From contig JAJTEH010000004.1 in assembly GCA_021298355.1 (NCBI GenBank), positions 62,001 through 126,000 of the forward strand: a DNA stretch of 64,000 nucleotides, in the 5' to 3' direction. The DNA is from Flammeovirgaceae bacterium. GTDB lineage: Bacteria > Bacteroidota > Bacteroidia > Cytophagales > Cyclobacteriaceae. Below are positions 43,684-52,583 of the stretch, in pieces. Each line of letters begins with the position of its first letter. Positions within the stretch are counted from its first letter, which is position 1. The notes under the pieces were generated by a model. The model was not told the DNA's origin. It did not search any database and saw nothing but the letters and a program-made list of their open reading frames with translations. The position numbers and the translations under genes are program-made.

Positions 43684-44363
43684 TAACTCAAACCAATTCT
43701 TAAAGAATAAACATTGGGTAAAAGTCGGTGATTGGCTTTTTGTTCTTGTTTTGATGGACCACTTACACGAGGATCATCCGATTTAAATTCTTCTACCCGC
43801 AAGGTATAAAGCGAAATCGGGATGTTAACGTTAAGCCTCACGCGATCGCTCAAATGAAATTTTATGTGTGGGGCTAAGGCCACAGTAAAACCAAAATTTG
43901 TGAATCGTTCTTTATACAAAAAGGTTATTTGTGGTTCGTTGGTTATGGTGTAATAAAAAGGATTAACACTTAACCCTGTGTGGAAAGTGATGTTTCCGTT
44001 CTTACGCGAGATGCGCTCAATTACTTCGTACCGCACGGCATAAGCATCAACACTTACTTTGTAATCCGGATTTTCTGTAAAACTATGGCGGAAGGGGAAT
44101 CTTAATTCGTCTGCCGATTTGTTAGTTTCAGGAAGAAATACTTCTATCTCGTGGGTAAATTTTCTATCGGCATGGTATTGTATGGCCAAAGAAAAACGAT
44201 TGGCTTGAAATACACTTTCGTTTCTTTCGCCTGTAGCGTTTATATATTGTTTGTTGTATATATCTGTGTTGTGATATACTTTAATCGACCACGTATCTTC
44301 TTTTTGAGCAAATGTTGGAGAGAAAACCAGGAAGAAAAAAAACAGGGAGGAGAGTTGTTTCAT
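43671..44363 (-). CDS. Exported beta-rich protein, probably outer membrane
   Basis: 230 residues with signal peptide (LSSLFFFFLVFSPTFAQ). The mature part alternates aromatic and polar residues (NRFSLAIQYHADRKFTHEIEVF, FGFTVALAPHIKFHLSDRVRL) and ends with an aromatic residue (SLRIGLSYQFN), as small outer-membrane barrels do. It begins one base after the esterase stop. Function unknown. Confidence 0.68.
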   Translation of the reverse strand: MKQLSSLFFFFLVFSPTFAQKEDTWSIKVYHNTDIYNKQYINATGERNESVFQANRFSLAIQYHADRKFTHEIEVFLPETNKSADELRFPFRHSFTENPDYKVSVDAYAVRYEVIERISRKNGNITFHTGLSVNPFYYTITNEPQITFLYKERFTNFGFTVALAPHIKFHLSDRVRLNVNIPISLYTLRVEEFKSDDPRVSGPSKQEQKANHRLLPNVYSLRIGLSYQFN

Positions 44364-44364
44364 G

Positions 44365-45279
44365 TTAGTTCAGCAGAAAGGTAAAAGGTAGGTAAAGTCG
44401 TTTTTGCCAGGCGCGTTCCGAATGTTCTTCGCCCGGAAAAGCTTTTGTTATCCATAATTTCTTAGTGTATCCTTTGCGCGTTAAAATTTCATCTACTTGT
44501 TTTTGCAAGCCCGGATATAAAGCATCAAGGGTTGCTGTGCCGTAATCGAAATAAAATTTATTCTTAGCCGGTTTTGGTAATCGTTCATTTAAATAAGAAT
44601 AGAAAACAGCCGGTATCGGATTTTTATCTAACGTAAATACACCGGGCCAATGGGTTGATAAACAAGCCGCACCACCAAACACATCCGGATATTCGCAAAC
44701 GGCATACATCGAAATTAATCCGCCCATGCTGGAACCTGCAATAAATGTATGTTTAGCATCTTTATAGGTAGAATAATTTTTATCGATAAAGGGTTTAAGT
44801 TCTTCAACTAAAAATTTTAAGTAATTATCAGATTGCACGTGTGCTGCAAACAACCCCGCGCCATTATTTCTGAAAGTTTGATACAAAGAATCTTGCTGAT
44901 GTTTCGGCAATTTCTCAAAGGCTTTCTGCGGAAAATATTCACTGTGGCGTATCGCTCCGCCATTCCATATTCCCACAATAATAAAAGGTTTTACTTTTTT
45001 GTTTTGGATGAGGGAAGCCGCAGTTTCATCGGCCATCCATTCTTGTTTATTCCAGGTTAAGGTAGAATCAAACAACATTTGTCCATCGTGCATATAGAGC
45101 ACCGTGTATTTTTTGTTGGGCGAGTAGTTTTCGGGTAGCCACACATCTACATGGCGTGGTGTAACAAAGCGGGAAGAGAAATTTTCGTGGCGAATCAATT
45201 GGCCACCGGCCACCTTAGGCAACTGCGCAACCGCAACACCGGAAATGCAAAGCAATAGGATAAGAAAAAAAAACCTCAT
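44365..45279 (-). CDS. Exported esterase (alpha/beta hydrolase, esterase D family)
   Basis: 304 residues. Signal peptide (FFLILLLCISGVAVAQ). VDVWLPENYSPNKKYTVLYMHDGQMLFD and the nucleophile elbow AGSSMGGLISMYA show a putative esterase of the Esterase_phd/D kind; the His is probably in FPGEEHSERAW. Members include enterochelin esterases and feruloyl esterases; the substrate is unknown. Co-transcribed with the small outer-membrane protein gene. Confidence 0.82.
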   Translation of the reverse strand: MRFFFLILLLCISGVAVAQLPKVAGGQLIRHENFSSRFVTPRHVDVWLPENYSPNKKYTVLYMHDGQMLFDSTLTWNKQEWMADETAASLIQNKKVKPFIIVGIWNGGAIRHSEYFPQKAFEKLPKHQQDSLYQTFRNNGAGLFAAHVQSDNYLKFLVEELKPFIDKNYSTYKDAKHTFIAGSSMGGLISMYAVCEYPDVFGGAACLSTHWPGVFTLDKNPIPAVFYSYLNERLPKPAKNKFYFDYGTATLDALYPGLQKQVDEILTRKGYTKKLWITKAFPGEEHSERAWQKRLYLPFTFLLN

Positions 45280-45386
45280 AAACAGACAGACAAGGACGCC
45301 AAAAATTTGTTTAGTAAATATAGGCTTAGGAAATTACGAAGACAAAAGCGTTCTCAACAATTATTTCAAATCATACCTTTTGCGTT

Positions 45387-47675
45387 ATGCCAACAACACT
45401 TGATATCCAATCCAGATTATCTGTTTTTATCCCGCTTTATTATGCGGTTTGGGCCGATGCCGTGCTTACACCCAGCGAAGTAAAAGTTGTGGAGGATATG
45501 ATTCACACACAATCGTGGCTATCTGATGAAGAACGATTACGATTACTTGAATCTATTCATCCTCAAAATCCACCATCAACGGATACCTTAAAACTTTGGT
45601 TGGAGCACATCAAAGCCTTGCACCCTAAGCAAGATGCTACGTTGTTTGCGTTGGGTATTCAATTGGCTAAACAAGGTGGTTTCTTTTTTAATGGCGAAGC
45701 CACACAACTCGAAAAAGCGTTTTTACAAGTTGAACAAAAACTCGGTTGGATAAGCCGCGAGTTGGTTTACAATTTCGTGCCTGAGTTGCGGCAATCGGTA
45801 ACGCAACAACAACATACGGTTGCATCATTTAAAATAGAGCAATTGCAAAACGTTTTAGATGGAGAACACGCCACCTTGATTAAGCAAGTAAAAACGTTTT
45901 TGTCCGATCCTGAATTTGCTTACCTCGACACAGATAATTTAACTGAACGAAGAGAAAAAGTTTTGCATTGGTGTAAACTTTTAGCCAGACAAGGGTATGG
46001 TGCGCTTGCTTACCCCAAAGAGTTTGGCGGAAAAGCTGATATGGCCGCTTACTTCACCGTTATGGAAACACTCAGTTACCACGACTTAAGCATGGTTGTA
46101 AAATTTGGTGTGCAGTTTGGGTTGTGGGGTATGAGTGTGTATTTTTTAGGAACCGAAAAACACCATCGACAGTATCTCGCTAAAATCGGAACTTTAGAAT
46201 TACCCGGTTGTTTCGCCATGACGGAAACCGGACATGGATCTAACGTTAGAGGTATAGAAACTACAGCCACGTATCAACATGCAAACAGAAGTTTCATCAT
46301 CCATACACCACACGAAATCGCTCAAAAAGAATACATTGGTAACGCTGCCCTACATGGCCGAATGGCAACTGTATTTGCTAAAATGATAATTGATGGCAAA
46401 GATTATGGCGTGGCGGCCTTTGTTGTGCCCTTACGCGATGAAAAAGGAAACACTTTACCGGGCGTTACCATTACAGATTGTGGCAGAAAGATGGGATTGA
46501 ACGGGGTAGATAATGGTAAAATCAGTTTTAATCAAGTAGAAATTCCATACGATAATTTGTTAGATCGTTTTGCAGGTGTAGATGATGATGGAAAATTTAC
46601 CAGCCCCATCGCCAGCGACAACAGAAGATTTTTTACCATGCTGGGAACTTTAGTGGGTGGACGAATCGGAATTCCACGCTCGGCCTTATCGGCCAGCAAA
46701 AGTGCATTAACCATTGCCATTCAATACGGAGATAAACGCAGGCAATTTGGCCCCGAAGGCGCAGCTGAAGTGCCGATTCTTAATTATCGCACCCATCAAC
46801 GCAGATTAATTCCATTATTAGCGAATGCATACGCTTTGCATTTTTCTTTACAATACCTTACACAGCGTTTTGTAAACCGCACCGAAGAAGAAATGCAAGA
46901 GATTGAAGCACTCGCAGCAGGCTTAAAAGCATTTGCCACATGGAATAATACGCACACCTTGCAAACTGCAAGAGAATGTTGTGGAGGCAAAGGCTATCTT
47001 TCCGAAAACAGAATTGATGATTTAAAAAACGATTCCGACATCTACACCACTTTTGAAGGAGACAATACTGTTTTGTTACAACTTGTTGCGAAAAGCAGGT
47101 TAACAGAATTTAAGCAAGAATTCAGCAACATGAATGCGTTTGGTATTTTAAACTATGTAGCCAGCCAAGCGAAAACAACGATTACAGAAATGAATCCTTT
47201 TGCAGTGCGCAACACAGAAGACGATCATCTTTTAGATTTCGATTTTCATCTCAGTGCATTTAAATACAGAGAGCGCGATATTTTAACTTCCGCAGCGAAA
47301 AGGTTAAAACGCCACCTCGATAGCGGAATGGATTCCTTCGATGCTTTTAATGTTTGCCAACATCATTTGGTTGAAGCCGGCATGGCGCACATCGAAAGAG
47401 TGGTGTTAGAACAGTTTCAGCAAGTAGCAGAAAAAACAAAAGACGAAGGATGTAAAAAAATTCTGCAACAACTTTGTCAGTTGTTTGCTATTAATTTACT
47501 AGACCAACACAAAGGTTGGTATTTAGAAAACGGCTACATGGAAGGAGTAAAAACCAAAGCAATAAGAAAAATGCTGAATCAATTATGCTGGGATGTACGA
47601 CAAGAAGCAGTTCCGTTAACACAAGCATTTGGAATACCAGATGCACTATTGTCGGCACCTATTGTTGTTAACTAG
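45387..47675 (+). CDS. Acyl-CoA dehydrogenase/oxidase with N-terminal TerB-like domain
   Basis: 762 residues. The first ~140 residues (LYYAVWADAVLTPSEVKVVEDM, LWLEHIKALH) look like a TerB-type all-helical domain. From ~170 the acyl-CoA dehydrogenase fold follows: LLARQGYGALAYPKEFGG, GCFAMTETGHGSNVRGIET, DCGRKMGLNGVDNG, then YGDKRRQFGP. The motif CCGGKGYLSENRIDDLKNDSDIYTTFEGDN with the catalytic Glu is acyl-CoA oxidase-like. It should oxidise acyl-CoA to enoyl-CoA with FAD; whether it hands electrons to O2 is open. Single gene. Confidence 0.85.
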   Translation: MPTTLDIQSRLSVFIPLYYAVWADAVLTPSEVKVVEDMIHTQSWLSDEERLRLLESIHPQNPPSTDTLKLWLEHIKALHPKQDATLFALGIQLAKQGGFFFNGEATQLEKAFLQVEQKLGWISRELVYNFVPELRQSVTQQQHTVASFKIEQLQNVLDGEHATLIKQVKTFLSDPEFAYLDTDNLTERREKVLHWCKLLARQGYGALAYPKEFGGKADMAAYFTVMETLSYHDLSMVVKFGVQFGLWGMSVYFLGTEKHHRQYLAKIGTLELPGCFAMTETGHGSNVRGIETTATYQHANRSFIIHTPHEIAQKEYIGNAALHGRMATVFAKMIIDGKDYGVAAFVVPLRDEKGNTLPGVTITDCGRKMGLNGVDNGKISFNQVEIPYDNLLDRFAGVDDDGKFTSPIASDNRRFFTMLGTLVGGRIGIPRSALSASKSALTIAIQYGDKRRQFGPEGAAEVPILNYRTHQRRLIPLLANAYALHFSLQYLTQRFVNRTEEEMQEIEALAAGLKAFATWNNTHTLQTARECCGGKGYLSENRIDDLKNDSDIYTTFEGDNTVLLQLVAKSRLTEFKQEFSNMNAFGILNYVASQAKTTITEMNPFAVRNTEDDHLLDFDFHLSAFKYRERDILTSAAKRLKRHLDSGMDSFDAFNVCQHHLVEAGMAHIERVVLEQFQQVAEKTKDEGCKKILQQLCQLFAINLLDQHKGWYLENGYMEGVKTKAIRKMLNQLCWDVRQEAVPLTQAFGIPDALLSAPIVVN

Positions 47676-47695
47676 TTGTTGGTTTTTGGTTGATT

Positions 47696-47807
47696 GTTAT
47701 TCGTAATTTTATGTTTTTTGGTTTTTCGCTTAGTAATTATGAGTGTAGTTTACTTGTTGAATTTCAAATTCCGGTTACCTAATTACGAAGAACTAACAAC
47801 GAATAAC
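47696..47807. repeat. Inverted repeat between convergent genes
   Basis: GTTATTCGT (47696-47704) and ACGAATAAC (47799-47807) are perfect inverted copies, with extra similarity outside (TTGGTTGATT / GAACAACCAA). They bracket ~94 bases in the gap between two convergent genes; they could act as a bidirectional stop signal or be a repeat remnant. Confidence 0.4.
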
Positions 47808-47835
47808 GTGTACGAACAACCAAGATCGAAAGAAT

Positions 47836-48474
47836 TCAATCCAACAAATTAAGTACGGCAAAAAAATGACAAACACTTCCGGCCAACACAAACATATGCC
47901 AAATGCTATGGTGAAATAGCCAACGTTCTTTTAAAAAGAAATATGTTCCTCCGGTATAAGCAACACCACCTAAAACTAACCAAGTAAAAGAGGCAGTACT
48001 AACGTTCTCGTATAAGGGCTTAATAGCAAGTAATACAACCCACCCCATACCCACGTAAAAATATGTGGATAAGCGAACGTATCGGCCAACTGAAATAGAT
48101 TTAACAACTGTGCCTCCAATGGCTAATGCCCATATTACGCCAAACATGGTCCAGCCGATCCACCCACGTAATGCGGTTAAGCAAAATGGTGTATACGTTC
48201 CGGCAATTAACCAATAAATAGCAATGTGATCGAGCTTATGAAAAATACGTTTGGCTGCATCAAACGGAATGCTGTGGTAAAGTGTAGATGCAAAATAAAG
48301 TGCGACCAGTGTAAAACCAAAAACCGAAAAACTTACGATGTGCCATACTGTTCCATGTAAACTTGCTTGCACAATCAATAAAACCAATGCAGCGATGGCC
48401 AATAGTGCACCAATACCATGCGTAATGGCGTTGGCAATTTCTTCTTGTTTTAAAATGCGTTCTTCTCTTTGCAT
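47836..48474 (-). CDS. Hemolysin III/TrhA-family membrane protein
   Basis: 212 residues, seven hydrophobic segments. ANAITHGIGALLAIAAL, FASTLYHSIPFDAAKRIFHKLDHIAIYWLIAGTY and SIWHMFVLAGSVCHFFAVL carry the Ser/Asp/His residues conserved in the PAQR/HlyIII superfamily. Despite the name, toxicity is not expected; relatives influence membrane energetics. The ATG overlaps the era stop codon (TAATG), so translation is coupled to era. Confidence 0.87.
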   Translation of the reverse strand: MQREERILKQEEIANAITHGIGALLAIAALVLLIVQASLHGTVWHIVSFSVFGFTLVALYFASTLYHSIPFDAAKRIFHKLDHIAIYWLIAGTYTPFCLTALRGWIGWTMFGVIWALAIGGTVVKSISVGRYVRLSTYFYVGMGWVVLLAIKPLYENVSTASFTWLVLGGVAYTGGTYFFLKERWLFHHSIWHMFVLAGSVCHFFAVLNLLD

Positions 48475-49358
48475 TAATCGAAATATCCAAATTGTTTTAA
48501 CTTAAATCTTTCTTTTCGCCAATTGTCGGCTACTTTAACATGTGTTTCCAAATGTATTTTTTTTCTGAAGAAAGATTCCATGTCTTTGCGCGCTTCGATG
48601 CCTACTTTTTTCAAAGAACTTCCGCCTTTGCCAATTAAAATTCCTTTTTGCGAATCGCGCTCTACAAAAATTAAGGCACGAATGCGAATAATGTCTTCTG
48701 CTTCTTTAAACGATTCAATGGTTACTTCTGCACTATAAGGAATTTCTTGTTCGTAGTTCATGAAAATTTTTTCACGAATTATTTCAGCCGCAAAAAAACG
48801 CTCCGAACGATCAGTTAAATCATCAGTAGGAAAATAAGGTGGATGAATGGGAAGCTTTGCCGATACCGCAGGCAAAATTTTATCGGTGTTTATTTTTTTA
48901 ATCGCACTTACCGGTATGGCTTCTGTTACTACAGGGCATTGCGTTTTCCAATACGTAATTTTTTCATCAATCTCTTTCTGTTCTTTTGCCAAATCGATTT
49001 TGTTCAACAAAAGAATAACCGGGCATTTCAGTTTATTGATTTTATCAATCATGTACGTTTCGGGTTGGTCATCCCAAGCGATCACGAGCAACACCACATC
49101 GGCATCTTCCAGCGATACTTTTACGAAATTCATCATGGCTTCGTGCAAAGCATATTTTGGTTCTAGTAAACCGGGCGTATCGCTATACACAATTTGCATG
49201 TCGCTGGTGTTGATCATGCCCATGATGCGATGGCGCGTAGTTTGTGCTTTTGGCGTAACGATAGAAAGATTTTCGCCAATCAAAACATTCATCAAAGATG
49301 ATTTTCCGGCATTGGGTTTTCCAATTATACTTACGAAACCTGATTTAAATTCTGTCAT
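48474..49358 (-). CDS. era: GTPase Era
   Basis: 294 residues. G1 GKPNAGKSSL, switch region TPKAQTTRHRI, G3 DTPG, G4 NKID, G5 SAIKK, followed by the C-terminal KH domain with GILIGKGGSSLKKVGIEAR. It binds 16S rRNA and helps assemble the 30S subunit. Operon with the HlyIII-like gene. Confidence 0.96.
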   Translation of the reverse strand: MTEFKSGFVSIIGKPNAGKSSLMNVLIGENLSIVTPKAQTTRHRIMGMINTSDMQIVYSDTPGLLEPKYALHEAMMNFVKVSLEDADVVLLVIAWDDQPETYMIDKINKLKCPVILLLNKIDLAKEQKEIDEKITYWKTQCPVVTEAIPVSAIKKINTDKILPAVSAKLPIHPPYFPTDDLTDRSERFFAAEIIREKIFMNYEQEIPYSAEVTIESFKEAEDIIRIRALIFVERDSQKGILIGKGGSSLKKVGIEARKDMESFFRKKIHLETHVKVADNWRKERFKLKQFGYFD

Positions 49359-49460
49359 TCACTTATTTTAAAATACAATACTCGATAAATGGAGTTGACA
49401 ACCAAATAAGATTGAAGTTACTGTATACAACTAAATTTATCTTCTTTTACAAAGGTACGA

Positions 49461-49492
49461 TTTGTTTTTGTGGCATGTTCGTTCTACTTTTG
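49461..49492 (+). promoter_or_regulatory. Putative promoter of initiator tRNA
   Basis: TTTG (49461-49464), 20 bases, then TACTTTTG (49485-49492), a good Bacteroidota promoter. The tRNA follows after an ~86-base leader. Confidence 0.65.
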
Positions 49493-49578
49493 CACTCACA
49501 TCGCAGGAAGGTGTCCTGAAAATTCAAAAAGGAAATTCTCGTTAGTTATGTCTCGAGAAAACGAAAGCGATGAAACAT

Positions 49579-49651
<73 letters not shown>

Positions 49652-49658
49652 CTCGAAG

Positions 49659-49687
49659 AAAAGAGCGATATTCGTATCGCTCTTTTT
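49659..49687 (+). terminator. Terminator with TTCG tetraloop after tRNA-fMet
   Basis: AAAGAGCGATA-TTCG-TATCGCTCTTT is an 11-bp stem closed by a TTCG loop and running into T residues. The der ATG follows 17 bases later. Confidence 0.9.
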
Positions 49688-49704
49688 ATTTTAAGATAAT
49701 CCTT

Positions 49705-51015
49705 ATGGCAAACATCGTAGCAATAGTTGGAAGACCAAACGTTGGTAAGTCTACCCTCTTCAATAGATTAGTTGAAAAGCGCGAAGCTATTATGGACGAT
49801 GAATCGGGCGTAACGCGCGACCGCCACTATGGGTATGCAGAGTGGATCGGTAAATATTTTACAGTAATTGATACCGGAGGTTACGTTACAGGTTCGGAAG
49901 ATAAATTTGAAAGTGAAATTAGGAAGCAGGTAAAGTTGGCCATTGATGAAGCAACCGCGTTGATTTTTCTGGTTGATACACGCGATGGTGTTACCGGAAT
50001 GGATAAAGATTTTGCCAATGTGTTGCGCACCACGAAGAAACCCATCTTCATCGCTGCCAATAAAACCGATACACCCGATAAAACTTTATTAGCCAATGAA
50101 TTTTATGAGTTAGGTTTAGATGCACCCATCTATCCGGTATCGGCAGAAAACGGAAGTGGCACCGGAGAGTTGTTGGATGATTTGGTGAAAACATTTCAAA
50201 CAGATGGTGTGGAAGATCCAAACGCGGGCATTCCTAAAATTGCAATTTTAGGAAGACCCAACGTAGGTAAATCGTCTCTGCTCAATGCCTTATTAGGAGA
50301 AGACAGAAGCATCGTTACGGATGAAGCCGGCACCACGCGCGATTCTATCCACTCGCATTATAAAATGTTTGGTAAGAATTTTATTCTGATCGATACGGCC
50401 GGAATCAGGAAAAAAGGAAAAGTTAAAGACGATATTGAATTCTATTCTGTACTTCGCTCGTTGCGTGCATTGGAAGAATCGGATGTAGTGATTATCGTGA
50501 TCGATGCCCAGCAAGGCATGGAATCGCAAGATGTAAACCTTATTAGTTTGGCCGAAAGACAAGGCAAAGGCATTGTTATCATGGTTAACAAATGGGATTT
50601 AATTGAAAAGGACACCAAAACCGTAGAGAAATTCCGTAAAGATATGCTCGAACGCCTCGCACCGATCGATTACATTCCGATGATTTTTTCTTCTGTATTA
50701 GAAAAACAGAGAATCTTTCAGGTGGTAGAAAAAGCCATGAAAGTGTACGAGAATAAGAGTAAGAAAATACCTACCAGCAAGTTAAACGATGTATTGCTGC
50801 GCGAAATCCAGCACAATCCTCCCGCCTCTGCACGTGGTAAATTTGTGCAGATAAAGTACGTTACACAGGTTGTAGCGCGGTTTCCATCGTTTGCGTTTTT
50901 TACCAACATGCCACAGTTCATCCAGCCTTCGTACGAACGCTTCCTGGAAAACAAAATCAGAGATCATTTCGACTTCGAAGGCGTGCCAGTAAGACTTATT
51001 TTCAGAAAAAAATAA
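49705..51015 (+). CDS. der: GTPase Der (EngA)
   Basis: 436 residues from the ATG at 49705; the open frame reaches back through the tRNA and is not coding there. Two G domains: GRPNVGKSTLF (near residue 8) and GRPNVGKSSLL (near 180), with NKTD and NKWD, and a C-terminal KH-like domain (QIKYVTQVVARFPSFAFFTN). It acts in 50S subunit assembly. Read-through past the tRNA terminator or an unseen promoter must drive it. Confidence 0.96.
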   Translation: MANIVAIVGRPNVGKSTLFNRLVEKREAIMDDESGVTRDRHYGYAEWIGKYFTVIDTGGYVTGSEDKFESEIRKQVKLAIDEATALIFLVDTRDGVTGMDKDFANVLRTTKKPIFIAANKTDTPDKTLLANEFYELGLDAPIYPVSAENGSGTGELLDDLVKTFQTDGVEDPNAGIPKIAILGRPNVGKSSLLNALLGEDRSIVTDEAGTTRDSIHSHYKMFGKNFILIDTAGIRKKGKVKDDIEFYSVLRSLRALEESDVVIIVIDAQQGMESQDVNLISLAERQGKGIVIMVNKWDLIEKDTKTVEKFRKDMLERLAPIDYIPMIFSSVLEKQRIFQVVEKAMKVYENKSKKIPTSKLNDVLLREIQHNPPASARGKFVQIKYVTQVVARFPSFAFFTNMPQFIQPSYERFLENKIRDHFDFEGVPVRLIFRKK

Positions 51016-51054
51016 ATTTTCTTACCCGATAGTATGTTGAGTGCAGAAAGCGAT

Positions 51055-51062
51055 TATCTTTG
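51055..51062 (+). promoter_or_regulatory. Putative -7 element of the small lipoprotein gene
   Basis: TATCTTTG fits TAnnTTTG, 24 bases before the ATG. The -33 region is not clear (TTG at 51037-51039 is closer than usual). Confidence 0.45.
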
Positions 51063-51086
51063 CGCCAAATTAAATACCTGTAAACT

Positions 51087-51278
51087 ATGAAAAAAGTATT
51101 CGCACTTGTAGCTGTAGCAGCTTTCGCAGTTGCTTTCGCAGCTTGTGGTGGAAAGAAAGTTGAAGAAGCCGCTGCAACAGTAGATTCTACTGCTGCTGCT
51201 GTTGTTGATTCAGCTGCTGCTGTTGTTGACTCTGCTGCTGCTGTTGTTGATTCAGCTGCTGCTGTTGTTGCTCAGTAA
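51087..51278 (+). CDS. Tiny alanine/valine heptad-repeat lipoprotein
   Basis: 63 residues. Signal MKKVFALVAVAAFAVAFAAC with the lipobox FAAC at Cys20, then a mature part made almost only of the heptad AAAVVDS repeated about four times, encoded by an imperfect 21-bp DNA repeat (51183-51270). The pattern would form a short amphipathic helix or coiled coil, as in Braun-type Lpp, but there is no C-terminal Lys for attachment to peptidoglycan. It has its own promoter-like element and strong terminator, so it may be highly expressed. Confidence 0.75.
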   Translation: MKKVFALVAVAAFAVAFAACGGKKVEEAAATVDSTAAAVVDSAAAVVDSAAAVVDSAAAVVAQ

Positions 51279-51306
51279 TCAATCGACATTCGATTGCATT
51301 CCCGGG

Positions 51307-51335
51307 AAGGCTTTAGAATTCTAAAGCCTTTTTTT
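51307..51335 (+). terminator. Intrinsic terminator after the small lipoprotein gene
   Basis: A perfect 24-base palindrome (AAGGCTTTAGAA and its complement) is followed by a run of T residues. Confidence 0.92.
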
Positions 51336-51371
51336 ATTGCCTTTTTCTAAGCAGATTTCTTTCTTTACCGC

Positions 51372-52013
51372 ATGAAGGTTCGTAGCGAGCAAAGTGTAAG
51401 GTCGGTTTTGGAGCAATACATTCTTCCGCCTTCAGTGGATTTTGCTTTCGCATTGTGGCAACACTTTCCGTTTACGTTGCAGATTACCAAAAGCAGGCAA
51501 ACTAAGGTTGGTGATTTTCGCTGTCATCATCATTCAACAAATGCTACGATTACCATCAATCAAGATTTAAACCCTTATGTTTTTCTCCTAACATACGTTC
51601 ATGAGGTGGCACATCATCATACCCATTTACAATTCGGCCATAAAGTAGAGGCGCATGGTAAGGAATGGAAAGAAATGTTCATGCATTTGATGCAGCCTTT
51701 GCTTCAGGAAATTCATTTTCCTGCTGAAATCTTACATCCATTAAAAGCACACATGCAACATCCTAAAGCCAGTTCTTTTACAGACGCAACCCTTACACAC
51801 GCATTAAGATTATTCGACAAAAACCAGAAAACGATTGTGCTATTATCTTCCATTCCAACCGGAAGTATTTTTCAATTACAAGGCCGATATTTTAAAAAAG
51901 GTAAACTGCGCAGAACGCGTGTGTTGTGCGAAGAGTTAAAATCAAAGAGACAATATTTAGTGCCGGCAGATGCGCCTGTGTCGGATGTTCAATTATCGAT
52001 GTTAAATTTTTAG
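51372..52013 (+). CDS. SprT-like zinc metalloprotease family protein
   Basis: 213 residues. The zinc-binding HEVAHH (HExxH) lies in LLTYVHEVAHHHTH, with a downstream EAHGKEWKEMF that holds the third His ligand as in SprT proteins. No signal peptide. The C-terminal ~80 residues (GSIFQLQGRYFKKGKLRRTRVLCEEL) form a small beta domain. Human SPRTN cleaves DNA-protein crosslinks; the bacterial role is not settled. Confidence 0.82.
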   Translation: MKVRSEQSVRSVLEQYILPPSVDFAFALWQHFPFTLQITKSRQTKVGDFRCHHHSTNATITINQDLNPYVFLLTYVHEVAHHHTHLQFGHKVEAHGKEWKEMFMHLMQPLLQEIHFPAEILHPLKAHMQHPKASSFTDATLTHALRLFDKNQKTIVLLSSIPTGSIFQLQGRYFKKGKLRRTRVLCEELKSKRQYLVPADAPVSDVQLSMLNF

Positions 52014-52582
52014 CCCGGCAATAACCTGCGGTTGATTAAACTTTCGATGTGCTGGCAAAGTGCCAAGGGTTTAAACGTGCGCCAATTTTCTATTTCCAAA
52101 GTACCACCCATGTTGATATACCGATCGATGCCATACTTACTCATTTCTTGTTGCACATGCCAAGGGAAGTTGATGGCCGCAATCCAACCATCTTCTAATT
52201 CATCGAACCATTCTTCGTAATAACTATCATCGGAGCCATGAAAATTAAAAATATTTTCGCCTATTAAAATAAATTTATCGATGCCTTCGTGCTGCAATAA
52301 TTCTAAGAAGTCGCGCTTGAACGTCATGATGTCGTTGTAAAGCGTATCGTTCCATTCACCAATTAATTCAAGAATGGCAAAACCGGAACTATAATGCGCA
52401 TATAATATTTTAACATACAACGTTTCTGAACCAAAAAAATCCCAGGCCGGATCGATGTAGTATCCGTAAATGGTTTCTGCATATACATCATAGTTATATT
52501 CCTTGCCGTAGAAAGGCGAGCGTTCATCGAAAGATGAATCGTAAACAGATAACCAACGATCGAAGGGTACGATGGTGTGCAT
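52010..52582 (-). CDS. Conserved hypothetical protein, acidic and aromatic-rich
   Basis: 190 residues, no signal peptide. Unusually rich in Tyr, Trp, Asp and Glu (YGKEYNYDVYAETIYGYY, YYEEWFDELEDGW). No motif known to me. It ends overlapping the SprT-like gene by 4 bases on the opposite strand and begins one base after the anmK stop, so it is probably the last gene of the muropeptide-recycling operon. Confidence 0.7.
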   Translation of the reverse strand: MHTIVPFDRWLSVYDSSFDERSPFYGKEYNYDVYAETIYGYYIDPAWDFFGSETLYVKILYAHYSSGFAILELIGEWNDTLYNDIMTFKRDFLELLQHEGIDKFILIGENIFNFHGSDDSYYEEWFDELEDGWIAAINFPWHVQQEMSKYGIDRYINMGGTLEIENWRTFKPLALCQHIESLINRRLLPG

Positions 52583-52583
52583 G

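Noticed and set aside
51183-51270. CRISPR-like direct repeats
   Set aside because: The 21-bp units are contiguous, in frame and encode a heptad protein repeat; there are no spacers or cas genes.
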